The notes below the pieces were generated by a model. The model saw only the letters and a program-made list of their open reading frames with translations. It did not search any database and had not been told where the DNA came from. Below, one piece after another: positions 49,057-56,296 of a stretch of 64,000 bases of DNA. This DNA is from a virus. The DNA lies in IMG/VR virus record IMGVR_UViG_3300035703_000046, positions 27,315-91,314 of that record. One strand, 5' to 3'. Position numbers and translations under genes: made by a program. The number at the start of each line of letters is the position of its first letter. Within the stretch, counting starts at the first letter, position 1.

Positions 49057-50505
49057 TTACTTCTTTGGATATTTGACGTAAAACAAATTTTCTTTAGATC
49101 TAGTTATTGCAACATACTTTAAATTCTTCTCTTCTTGAGAAGACTCATTGTATGTGTTAATAAACATATAGACATTCTTAGATTCTAAACCCTTCATTTG
49201 ATGAGTCGATCCTAGGGTTACAATAGAGCTGGGATCTTTAGAGGTAAATAAAGAGATAATATTAGATTTAACTTGGTCTACAGTATCGCAGCCTTCCATT
49301 AAAGCTTCAATACATTCGGCTTTATCAAGAACGTGGCTAGGATCTTTGCCTGACTCTAGCAACCTCGACATTTCTTTATTCTTCCATTTTGTCACATGAG
49401 CTTGAAGCTTATCGATTTTTTTAGCTTTAGAGGATTTGACCAAAGAACTTAAATTTTCTCCAATATCTCTGCCAAGAATTGCACATGGCGTCCTGGATTT
49501 AATAAGTTTCAAAGCCGTTCGGACAAGCGGGGCATTGGTTCTAGAAATAATATAAGAACCCAATGAAACATTGGCTAGTAGCTGCTCATACTCTCTCCAT
49601 GCAACTGTGCCGTCCGATGCCCCTGGAGCCATCTCTAGGGCAGGAACAAGACGCTGCGCCTCTGTAACCACGCTGCGAGGACAGCGATAGGTGATCGGCA
49701 GCGGGAGCGCAGTTGCATTGAGTCTTTCCTTGAACTTGATAAACGCATTGGCGTCCGCATTTCTAAATAGATAGATTGCTTGATTTACATCACCAAAAAC
49801 AATGCAACGACCATTTTTATTATTTTTAGACTTTCTCTTACCTGAGTCAGCTTGCTTAATAAGCTTAAATACAAATTGAATTTGAGCAGGATTCAAGTCC
49901 TGGGCTTCATCCACAAAAACATTATCATACTGTTCCAGGGGAACATTTAACTTAATAGGAAAATAAATCATATCATCAAAATCAATAGATTTTGTTTGTT
50001 TAAGACTAGCGGCTAGTCCAAACATAATATGATTGATAAAAACATCGCGTGCCACATCGTCTGGAGGATCAATATCAAAACGATCTAGCAAGGAATCAAT
50101 TTCCTCAAAAGAATCAACTAATGAAGACTTGCAAAGAGATACTGCCTTACAAAGAAGATAAATTAGCTCATTCTTCTCTCTGCCATCTCCTAGAATCTTT
50201 TTATAAATCAAAGTCATTTTATCAGCTACTACGACTGATTTATATACTTTAGAAATATGCTTAAGACCAATGGAGTGCAAAGTTCCAGTGGTAATATGAT
50301 CAGGGACTCTAGATCTTAATTCGTCTGCAATCTTCTTATTGAAGGCAACGAAAATATTTTTCTCACTAGTAGAAATGTATTTTAGCGATTCAATGGCTGT
50401 AGAGGTTTTTCCACTCCCTGCCAAAGCTTCTACGATGAGATTATCTGAATTATTCTTAACAAAATTAAAAATATCTTGTTGGTATTTTGACCAATTCCTA
50501 ACCAT
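49057..50505 (-). CDS. Superfamily 1 (UvrD/PcrA-like) DNA helicase
   Basis: 482 residues. Motifs are in order: IVEALAGSGKTSTAIESL (Walker A), VFVAFNKKIADELRSR (Ia), VFVDEAQDLNPAQIQFVF (Walker B, II), VFGDVNQAIYLFRNADANAF (III), LPLPITYRCPRSVVTEAQRL (IV), TLGSTHQMKGLESKNVYMF (V) and YVAITRSKENLFYVKYP (VI). It is shorter than UvrD (720), similar to Dda-type phage helicases, and probably acts in replication start or recombination. About 100 bases around motif IV are unusually G+C-rich. It is preceded by a promoter at 50538-50565. Confidence 0.92.
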   Translation of the reverse strand: MVRNWSKYQQDIFNFVKNNSDNLIVEALAGSGKTSTAIESLKYISTSEKNIFVAFNKKIADELRSRVPDHITTGTLHSIGLKHISKVYKSVVVADKMTLIYKKILGDGREKNELIYLLCKAVSLCKSSLVDSFEEIDSLLDRFDIDPPDDVARDVFINHIMFGLAASLKQTKSIDFDDMIYFPIKLNVPLEQYDNVFVDEAQDLNPAQIQFVFKLIKQADSGKRKSKNNKNGRCIVFGDVNQAIYLFRNADANAFIKFKERLNATALPLPITYRCPRSVVTEAQRLVPALEMAPGASDGTVAWREYEQLLANVSLGSYIISRTNAPLVRTALKLIKSRTPCAILGRDIGENLSSLVKSSKAKKIDKLQAHVTKWKNKEMSRLLESGKDPSHVLDKAECIEALMEGCDTVDQVKSNIISLFTSKDPSSIVTLGSTHQMKGLESKNVYMFINTYNESSQEEKNLKYVAITRSKENLFYVKYPKK

Positions 50506-50537
50506 AAATTCCTTAATGAAAAAGAAGTTCGCTATTA

Positions 50538-50565
50538 AGCATAGCTCTGTCAGCTACCCCGTCAA
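50538..50565 (-). promoter_or_regulatory. Sigma70-type promoter for the SF1 helicase operon
   Basis: On the minus strand TTGACG (50565-50560) and TATGCT (50543-50538) are spaced by 16 bases. A leader of about 25 bases follows to the ATG, with TAAGGA as the ribosome site. The -35 box overlaps the last codons of the HAD gene. Confidence 0.65.
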
Positions 50566-51311
50566 GCCTTGAGTAATTCTAAAATAATTTCCCTGGTGAA
50601 GTCTGGATCGTTGGTGCTAATGCACTCTACGCCGGTAGAAACTACTGGATAGTCATTGCCCCCAGGAAATATAGCATCGCCCACGAACAGCATCTCGTCA
50701 ATCTGAAATTTTAAATATTCTTTTATTTTATAAATTCCATAAGCTTTATCGATGCCTTGTTTCGTGACATCAATAGATGTGGAACCTCCCGAACGAATTT
50801 CAAATTCAGGCAGTTCATTTTGCAAAATTTCAATCATTTGCAAACGTTTAACATGAGTTGGATCCCATTTTTTCTTTAAATCAGCAGGTGCTAATTGACC
50901 CAAGGCAGAAAAAGTAATTTGAGTATCTCGGTCCTCAATAATTTCTCCATGAAGAAACTTGCTGGGAACAACAAACCCAATTTTATCAAAAGTTAATTTA
51001 AAAGCATTTAAAATTTTATCTTTTTCTTCTTTAGATAATTTTTCAGAATATATTTCTTTCCATTCTTTATTATGAAATCTATAAAATGAAGTAGCACAAG
51101 TTGGAAACAAATATAATTTATAAAGCAAATCTTCTGGAACAGATAAATTATTTAAAAATTGTTTTTCAAATTGAGGAAAAGCTCCTCCAGAGATTATTGC
51201 AACAGAATACATTTGCAGTAATTTCTTTAAAACATTCGACATTGATTGTGACATTGGAGATTTAGACTCTGCTAAGGTGCCATCTAAATCAAAAACAATT
51301 AATTTTTTCAT
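50562..51311 (-). CDS. HAD-superfamily phosphatase (Cof / phosphomannomutase-like)
   Basis: 249 residues. IVFDLDGTLAESKSPMS is HAD motif I with nucleophile Asp8 and acid Asp10. VAIISGGAFPQFEKQFL is motif II (Ser). A C2-type cap occupies the centre. LFVGDAIFPGGNDYPVV is motif IV. A run IRSGGSTSIDVTKQGIDKAY resembles the substrate loop of eukaryotic-type phosphomannomutases and sucrose-phosphatase relatives. It probably acts on a sugar phosphate or related small molecule. It is the last gene before the helicase promoter and is divergent from the P-loop gene at 51366. Confidence 0.8.
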   Translation of the reverse strand: MKKLIVFDLDGTLAESKSPMSQSMSNVLKKLLQMYSVAIISGGAFPQFEKQFLNNLSVPEDLLYKLYLFPTCATSFYRFHNKEWKEIYSEKLSKEEKDKILNAFKLTFDKIGFVVPSKFLHGEIIEDRDTQITFSALGQLAPADLKKKWDPTHVKRLQMIEILQNELPEFEIRSGGSTSIDVTKQGIDKAYGIYKIKEYLKFQIDEMLFVGDAIFPGGNDYPVVSTGVECISTNDPDFTREIILELLKA

Positions 51312-51365
51312 AATGTTAAGTTATATAAGGTTTAATTATATAGCTAATTATTATAGGATTTGACT

Positions 51366-51914
51366 ATGCGCATATATTTTACAGGCTGTCACGCCTCAGG
51401 AAAATCAACCCTTGCTAGATTAGTTTCCAAAGAATATAATCTTCCATTTTTGAGTGAAGTTGCTAGAGCCGTTTTAGCTGAAAAAGAAATTTCTCTAGAA
51501 ACTTTAAGAGTTAACCTGGATGCTATTGACAATTATCAAACCGAAGTTTTTAATCGCCAAATCCAAGAAGAGAAAAAATACGAATCTTTTGTCTCAGATC
51601 GAAGCTTTGATAACTTAGCTTATATGGCTCAGCACGGAACCCAGTTACATAAACTGATTAATGATGACTCTTGTAAGAATTACATAGAATCATTAAGAAA
51701 AAAAGATGTTATCTTTTTCTTGGTCAAGCCTAGCAAAGCCACCATGAAAAATGATGGAATTCGTGAATCAGTTAATTGGGATCAGATGATCGCCATTGAC
51801 GCTAATGTTAAATTCATGTTTGAACTTTTTAACTTGAACTACATTCAAATTAACGCCGAATCAATGCAAGAACGAGTTAAATTGATTAGAAGCGTTTTGG
51901 CTTATGCAAAATAA
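51366..51914 (+). CDS. AAA/P-loop kinase-like protein (NadR/AAA_28 type)
   Basis: 182 residues from the ATG at 51366, with AGGAT upstream; a TTG two codons earlier is less likely. YFTGCHASGKSTLARLVSKE is the Walker A, VSDRSFDNLAYMAQ is a D-R-S segment as in nucleoside and ribosylnicotinamide-kinase-like proteins, and DVIFFLVKP is a hydrophobic strand like Walker B. It may phosphorylate a nucleoside or NAD precursor. It is a single plus-strand gene whose end overlaps the convergent NUDIX gene by 29 bases. Confidence 0.7.
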   Translation: MRIYFTGCHASGKSTLARLVSKEYNLPFLSEVARAVLAEKEISLETLRVNLDAIDNYQTEVFNRQIQEEKKYESFVSDRSFDNLAYMAQHGTQLHKLINDDSCKNYIESLRKKDVIFFLVKPSKATMKNDGIRESVNWDQMIAIDANVKFMFELFNLNYIQINAESMQERVKLIRSVLAYAK

Positions 51915-52332
51915 AGTTATAAACTGCCATTCTTTTTAATGATGGTAATTTTTTAATTGTTGATTTAATTGTGTCAAAAGTATTTGAAGGAATAGAATCA
52001 ATTGGAAACCAGTCACAATCAGAGGACTCTGAATTTAATCTTGGTTTCCAAGATTTTTTATCTTCTAAACGAACAGAACAAACATAAATAATAATTTCTT
52101 TATCGTCTTCCTTGAAAGACTCCCTACTCAATTCGCGTCTCGATGGAAGCTCACCTACTTCTTCATTTGCTTCTCTTAAAGCTGCCTGTGAAAAAGACTC
52201 GTCTTTTTCTACGTGTCCACCTGGAATACACCATATTCCAGGACTGCTAACAGCCCTAGACCTTTTAATTAAAAAAACAGTATTATCTTCTGGACAATAG
52301 AGAAGAGTATTAGATACAATAGAGTGTTTCAT
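51886..52332 (-). CDS. NUDIX hydrolase
   Basis: 148 residues. GGHVEKDESFSQAALREANE continued by EVGELPS is the full NUDIX box (G-x5-E-x7-R-E-x2-E-E-x-G), and SRAVSSPGIWCIPGGHV leads into it. The enzyme hydrolyses nucleoside diphosphate linked to some moiety. In phages, this class may clean nucleotides, decap RNA or act on NAD-related compounds; the substrate cannot be predicted. Its 3' end overlaps the convergent P-loop gene. Confidence 0.88.
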   Translation of the reverse strand: MKHSIVSNTLLYCPEDNTVFLIKRSRAVSSPGIWCIPGGHVEKDESFSQAALREANEEVGELPSRRELSRESFKEDDKEIIIYVCSVRLEDKKSWKPRLNSESSDCDWFPIDSIPSNTFDTIKSTIKKLPSLKRMAVYNFILHKPKRF

Positions 52333-52352
52333 CCTATGAAAATGTGATATTA

Positions 52353-52823
52353 TTATCTTTTATTCAGAAGATTTTCTTTTTCTTCATGCATTAACTTGAG
52401 CTGACTTTGCAAAGAAACAATTTTTTCTTCAATAGTTTGTAAATATTTTTTATTATATTCTTCAAGCTCTTGGTGATAGTGCTCTAATGATTTTTTATAA
52501 TTCATTTGAGCATGTTCATATTGAGAATCGTTTATTTTTAAATAAATACAAAGATTATCAACAGATAACCCTCTATTGTTTGACCATTCAAACCGCAAAG
52601 AGATTTTTTCATCTGCTGCCATTTTAGATAACCAAGCAAAAAACTCTTCGGCATGTTTAAAATTAACAAGGTCTGAATCATAATCAGATCTGCTAACATA
52701 CTCATGCTCTTCAATAAATTTCTCAAGCAACTCGGATAATTCTGTATGGAACTCATCATTTTTTGATGGAGGTATTGGTTCTGATGGTTTTTTAACCATA
52801 TTTAAGGGCATTAACCTAATCAT
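52353..52823 (-). CDS. Hypothetical coiled-coil protein
   Basis: 156 residues. The N-terminal 35 residues look disordered, then there is a mixed part (AEEFFAWLSKMAADEKISLR) and a C-terminal long coiled coil (EHYHQELEEYNKKYLQTIEE and on). It overlaps the upstream 237-residue gene by 4 bases (ATGA), so it is translated with it. The family is unknown. Confidence 0.6.
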   Translation of the reverse strand: MIRLMPLNMVKKPSEPIPPSKNDEFHTELSELLEKFIEEHEYVSRSDYDSDLVNFKHAEEFFAWLSKMAADEKISLRFEWSNNRGLSVDNLCIYLKINDSQYEHAQMNYKKSLEHYHQELEEYNKKYLQTIEEKIVSLQSQLKLMHEEKENLLNKR

Positions 52824-53533
52824 GTTCCAGGTTGCCTTAAAACAGAAACTACACCTTCATGAGATGCTAGATCGGCAAACTCAGGATCTGACAATACATC
52901 TCTTAAATTCATTTTCTTACAGTCTATCAAACAATCTTGTTTCACTAATACGCAAATTTGAGAATAATCCGTATGATTTTTATCATGAGCTAGTGCCGAA
53001 GGCTGAATAACATACACTTCAGGAATTTTAGAGTCACAAGCATATCCTTTAATTCCTTTAAAAGATCCTGTCTTACTTTTGAAGTGCCAACCATAATTCA
53101 TAGCTTTAGATGAATTTTTCAGTTTATTACCAATACACCAATGTTTACCAACAGTGGCAATAATTTTGCCTTTGGTATCTTTACCCTTAAGTAAATTATC
53201 TATTTTCTCAGATTGCTCAATCATCGCCTGAGTACTACTAGTAATTTGTCTAGGTAGTGGCTCCAATTTAATATCAGCCTGATCAAATCTGAGATCGGCA
53301 AGCTTAGGAGTGAGAAGCATACAATCCAACATGTCAGCAATTTGTTGCTGCATGTCAGCGGATACATTTACCCTGATGCCTTCTACCTTGATAGCGTCAC
53401 CGCAAACATAAAACGTAGCATCATGCTTGCCATTGGAAGTTCTGATTGGCAACCATTCTACGTCATATTGTTTAATTTTTATTGAGTCTAAAATATATTT
53501 ATTTCTAGAAGATAAATCTACAGGAAAAGCCAT
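52820..53533 (-). CDS. Conserved-looking hypothetical protein with a Trp/Cys-rich core
   Basis: 237 residues from the ATG at 53533, which has GAAGGAG seven bases upstream and avoids overlap with the previous gene; an earlier in-frame start is less likely. VGKHWCIGNKLKNSSKAMNY continues into GWHFKSKTGSFKG, giving a W-C-x-G-x-N...NYGWH signature that looks catalytic, with several His and Cys. A block HDKNHTDYSQICVLVKQDC follows. The pattern reads like a secreted hydrolase or host-attack enzyme core, but there is no signal peptide and no family can be named. Confidence 0.65.
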   Translation of the reverse strand: MAFPVDLSSRNKYILDSIKIKQYDVEWLPIRTSNGKHDATFYVCGDAIKVEGIRVNVSADMQQQIADMLDCMLLTPKLADLRFDQADIKLEPLPRQITSSTQAMIEQSEKIDNLLKGKDTKGKIIATVGKHWCIGNKLKNSSKAMNYGWHFKSKTGSFKGIKGYACDSKIPEVYVIQPSALAHDKNHTDYSQICVLVKQDCLIDCKKMNLRDVLSDPEFADLASHEGVVSVLRQPGT

Positions 53534-53543
53534 ATTAACTCCT

Positions 53544-53924
53544 TCAATCCCACCAAATTCTATACATTCCAATCATATCACTCATATTTGGTTGATATTT
53601 AAGAACGTCTTTTGTTATTTGATCATATTCATCACAACTTAAATCTTTTTGAGCTTGCTCATCAACTGGTACATCTAAATACAGACAAACGCTTCCTTCT
53701 CTTGCAAGCCAAATTTTTGAATCTTGAGGCAAGATAGATATTAATTCAGGTTTAAAAAAATTATATCCACCTTCAACTGCAAGCGACATAATTTCTTCAG
53801 CTTCTTTTACAGTTACAGGTCTAGAAGCTAGAAAATCTAGCTGTCGGCTTTCTTTGCTCAGACCGTTACAATCAGAATAAGCATTAATTGTTTCTTTTTT
53901 TACGATTTGATAATTGTTGTTCAC
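53544..53924 (-). CDS. Hypothetical protein
   Basis: 126 residues, unrecognised. Its centre resembles a small alpha/beta domain (VKEAEEIMSLAVEGGYNFFK, IWLAREGSVCLYLDVPVDEQ). It starts just upstream of the 237-residue protein gene (10-base gap) and is divergent from the DUF4388 gene. The promoter region between them is at 53925-54003. No catalytic motif is visible. Confidence 0.6.
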   Translation of the reverse strand: MNNNYQIVKKETINAYSDCNGLSKESRQLDFLASRPVTVKEAEEIMSLAVEGGYNFFKPELISILPQDSKIWLAREGSVCLYLDVPVDEQAQKDLSCDEYDQITKDVLKYQPNMSDMIGMYRIWWD

Positions 53925-53946
53925 TTAATTTCCCCGAATAAATTGG

Positions 53947-53990
53947 CATAATATCAAGCGTAAGAGTAAGTTGAGGCAACCAAACTCTTA
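53947..53990 (+). promoter_or_regulatory. Extended -10 promoter and leader hairpin before the DUF4388-Roadblock gene
   Basis: TGGCATAAT (extended -10 with the hexamer at 53947-53952) has no strong -35. The leader then contains a hairpin: TAAGAGT (53961-53967) pairs with ACTCTTA (53984-53990), and GTTG (53970-53973) pairs with CAAC (53977-53980) inside. The ribosome site AAGG begins four bases after the hairpin, so the structure can affect translation or protect the 5' end. Confidence 0.45.
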
Positions 53991-54003
53991 ACAAGGCTTA
54001 TCC

Positions 54004-54750
54004 ATGAAAAAATTTCAAGGCGAAGTTTCTAGCGAATCGCTAGTTGACATACTTCAATTTTATATACTAAATCAATCTTGCGTACATGTTACTATATCTC
54101 ACAAAACATCTTTGGGCGAAATATGGATAAACAACGGCAAGATTGCTCATGCTACTACTGCTAAAAATTTTGGCTTAGATGCTTTCTATGAAATGCTTGG
54201 CTGGCAAGATGGAACATTTAAAATTAATTTAAACGATCTCCCAGATGTAGAATCCATTGATAAATCTTGGACCGAATTAATTCTGGAATATTACGTTCTG
54301 GTAGATGAAAACAAGGCTCCTAAATTTGAAGAGGAGTCTCCTGCAATTCAAGCTCCTCAACCTTTCAAGAGAACTAATTCAGCTTCTTTCAAAAGCATCA
54401 AAGATAAAATCAAAACCATCATGGATTTAGATGGCGTACTTGCGGCTTCCATCGTAGATATTACAACTGGAATGTCAATTGTTCAAGATTCTAAATCAAA
54501 TGTTGACGTAGAATCTTATTGCGCATACATGGTAGAAGTAGTTAAATCACATAAAAAATTCTTAGATAAACTCAATATTCAAGACAAAATTGAAGATATT
54601 GTTATTAATTTAAATAACAATTATCATATTGTTACTTTTGTTCTAAAACAAGATAACTTATTTATCTACGTTGTACTAGACAAAGAAAACAGCAATTTAG
54701 GAATGACTAGAATTGTTCTAGCCAAAATAGAAGAGGAATTAGATCTTTGA
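54004..54750 (+). CDS. DUF4388 (PATAN-like) plus Roadblock/LC7-like two-domain protein
   Basis: 248 residues. Residues 1-95 match DUF4388: FQGEVSSESLVDILQFYIL, GEIWINNGKIAHATTAKNFG, then AFYEMLGWQDGTFKINLNDL. After a Pro/Glu linker, residues about 125-248 have the Roadblock/LC7 (MglB-like) shape, KDKIKTIMDLDGVLAASIVD with TTGMSIVQD and a C-terminal helix. In bacteria these domains regulate small Ras-like GTPases or occur in motility and signalling systems. In a phage it may interfere with host polarity or signalling. It is a plus-strand single gene; its stop touches the tRNA-Thr on the other strand. Confidence 0.7.
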   Translation: MKKFQGEVSSESLVDILQFYILNQSCVHVTISHKTSLGEIWINNGKIAHATTAKNFGLDAFYEMLGWQDGTFKINLNDLPDVESIDKSWTELILEYYVLVDENKAPKFEEESPAIQAPQPFKRTNSASFKSIKDKIKTIMDLDGVLAASIVDITTGMSIVQDSKSNVDVESYCAYMVEVVKSHKKFLDKLNIQDKIEDIVINLNNNYHIVTFVLKQDNLFIYVVLDKENSNLGMTRIVLAKIEEELDL

Positions 54751-54822
54751 GCCGTTTACGGGAGTTGCACCCGTGACCTCCTCATTACCAATGAGGTGCT
54801 CTGCTAACTGAGCTAAAACGAC
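54750..54822 (-). tRNA. tRNA-Thr (anticodon GGT), no encoded CCA
   Basis: A full cloverleaf is readable on the minus strand. Acceptor GTCGTTT pairs with AAACGGC, the D arm is GCTC...GAGC, anticodon stem CCTCA/TGAGG closes the loop TTGGTAA (anticodon GGT), and the T arm is ACGGG-TGCAACT-CCCGT. The T loop has TGC where TTC is usual, a variation known in other bacterial tRNAs. The 3' end after the discriminator T reads CAA, not CCA, so maturation needs the CCA-adding enzyme at 1-439. It abuts the stop of the plus-strand DUF4388 gene. Confidence 0.92.
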
Positions 54823-54834
54823 AAATGAGCAACG

Positions 54835-54871
54835 CTTGCAGAAAGTAACGTTAAATATTACTTTCTGCAAG
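54835..54871. repeat. Perfect 14-bp inverted repeat upstream of the tRNA
   Basis: CTTGCAGAAAGTAA (54835-54848) and TTACTTTCTGCAAG (54858-54871) form a perfect stem with a 9-nt loop. No T-run follows on either strand, so it is not a typical terminator. It lies 13 bases from the mature tRNA 5' end, so it may be a processing (RNase III-like) site, an operator or a weak terminator after the HEAT-like gene. The rest of 54872-54972 is AT-rich with no gene. Confidence 0.7.
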
Positions 54872-54972
54872 AACTATATCAGATTAATATTTGTTTGCCC
54901 GATTTTATTTAATTTACGGACAAAAAATTTTCTTTTGTAAATTATATTCCATATTATTAGTTGTTTACAAAA

Positions 54973-55341
54973 TTATTTTGTAATAATATTAGAGGCGGCT
55001 TCTCGAACAGCTTTTGATTTATCATTTTTAGATATGTTAAATAACTTAAATTTAACAACAGAATCAAGATGATTAGTCAAACCGTAAATAGCTCCTTCTC
55101 GAACTACAGCATCCTCATGGCTTAATAAGGGAAAGAGAACTTTCTTAACTAAATTAATATCAGTGCATTTACCCATATATTCAGCTGCAAAAGTAAGATC
55201 TTCAGCGGGCAAAGATTCTTCTTCAATAATTTTTGCTAAAGACTCCGGATAAGAATCTGCAAGAAACTCAAACATATCCTCGCATGGCTTTTTCCATTTA
55301 GCAATTTTTTTACTTATTGATTTATCTAATGATTTAAACAT
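54973..55341 (-). CDS. HEAT-repeat-like small protein
   Basis: 122 residues, all helical. LFPLLSHEDAVVREGAIYGL and FNISKNDKSKAVREAASNII match HEAT-repeat units (D-x-x-V-R-x-x-A). A basic N-terminus (LDKSISKKIAKWKKPCEDMF) precedes. HEAT proteins bind other proteins or nucleic acid; the partner is unknown. It is downstream of the two secreted HEYGH genes and is followed by the inverted repeat and tRNA. Confidence 0.7.
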   Translation of the reverse strand: MFKSLDKSISKKIAKWKKPCEDMFEFLADSYPESLAKIIEEESLPAEDLTFAAEYMGKCTDINLVKKVLFPLLSHEDAVVREGAIYGLTNHLDSVVKFKLFNISKNDKSKAVREAASNIITK

Positions 55342-55348
55342 ATTAACC

Positions 55349-55780
55349 TTACTGCTTAGAACATTTCTCTATGTTATTTGCCCTGTCTCTCATGTATCCG
55401 TAATTTTCTAGATACTGATCTCCCCATCTTAAAAAATGAGATTTAGCAATAGAAATATAACAAGTATTTGCTAATTGCTTAGCTGCCCAACAATCAACTT
55501 TTTTTTCATCAGAACCTTCAACATAATGACCGTATTCATGAACATAGTAAAAAACTGAAATCCCCGGATCATATTCCTCTAACTGTTTAGCAACTTTAGA
55601 GCACCAATAAATACCATTAGGTTTGGCAACTGCCAGATCTCCCTGGGTTTGACGACAATCTTCTTTCACTTTAATTTTGGATAAATTTTTGGGAGGGGTC
55701 CAAGAACCACAAGGAAGATTTGGAGTAAATTCATTTGAAAGCAATATACTAAAAATCAATAACATTGAATTCATTGTCAT
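55349..55780 (-). CDS. Secreted HEYGH-motif protein, second copy
   Basis: 143 residues. It starts with a short hydrophobic segment (MNSMLLIFSILLSNEFTP) that may act as a signal peptide. The mature part is a close relative of the neighbour at 55777: NGIYWCSKVAKQLE, YYVHEYGHYVEGSDEKKVDC, WAAKQLANTCYIS and YGYMRDRANNIEKC. HEYGH fits the HExxH zinc-peptidase motif, and six cysteines are shared by both copies, suggesting disulfides outside the cytoplasm. The start overlaps the stop of the first copy by 4 bases. Confidence 0.75.
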   Translation of the reverse strand: MTMNSMLLIFSILLSNEFTPNLPCGSWTPPKNLSKIKVKEDCRQTQGDLAVAKPNGIYWCSKVAKQLEEYDPGISVFYYVHEYGHYVEGSDEKKVDCWAAKQLANTCYISIAKSHFLRWGDQYLENYGYMRDRANNIEKCSKQ

Positions 55781-56235
55781 TTAATGCTGCAATTATAAAT
55801 AAGTTTTGCCCGGTCTCTCATATAACCATATCCAGGTCTATACTCATCCCCATGCTTCATAAGATGGCTAATTATAATTGGAATATAACATGTATTACTT
55901 AATTCCTTTGCCGCCCAACAATCAGTAGCCATTTCATCTGTCCCATGAATATAATGACCATATTCATGCACATAGGCAAAATGTGTGACCCCAGGCGTTT
56001 CTTTTTCTAGCCTTGCAGCTACTTCGGAGCACCAGTAAATCCCATTGGTCATAGCTACTGCAACATCTCCCTCAGTGACTTTACAATCCTCATAAATAGG
56101 AATATTTTTCAAATTTCCATATGGAACCCACGGGTCACAAGAAAGACCTTCAGCATTAACGCTAGTGGTAAGCGTCAAACTAGAAAATGCAATAAAAGAA
56201 ATTAGAGATAATAGTGTTTTCACAGCTTTGACCAA
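55777..56235 (-). CDS. Secreted HEYGH-motif putative metallopeptidase
   Basis: 152 residues with an N-terminal signal peptide (KTLLSLISFIAFSSLTLTTS then VNAEG). The start may be the TTG at 56235 or the GTG four codons later. The mature domain has CDPWVPYGNLKN, GIYWCSEVAARLE, FAYVHEYGHYIHGTDEMATD and CWAAKELSNTCYI. HEYGHYIHGTD resembles the HExxHxxGxxD style of metzincin zinc sites but with the Gly one place later. Six Cys are spaced as in the second copy. It is preceded by a promoter (56255-56283) and may act in the host envelope. No known family is recognised. Confidence 0.75.
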   Translation of the reverse strand: MVKAVKTLLSLISFIAFSSLTLTTSVNAEGLSCDPWVPYGNLKNIPIYEDCKVTEGDVAVAMTNGIYWCSEVAARLEKETPGVTHFAYVHEYGHYIHGTDEMATDCWAAKELSNTCYIPIIISHLMKHGDEYRPGYGYMRDRAKLIYNCSIK

Positions 56236-56254
56236 CGCTCTTCTTACATCAGAG

Positions 56255-56283
56255 ATGTTAGCTCAGGGGAGTTTTCTTGTCAA
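56255..56283 (-). promoter_or_regulatory. Sigma70-type promoter for the secreted HEYGH genes
   Basis: Minus-strand TTGACA (56283-56278) and TAACAT (56260-56255) are spaced by 17 bases. Transcription would begin about 12 bases before the TTG start, or 24 before the GTG alternative, giving a very short leader. Confidence 0.65.
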
Positions 56284-56296
56284 GAGAAAAAATAAT

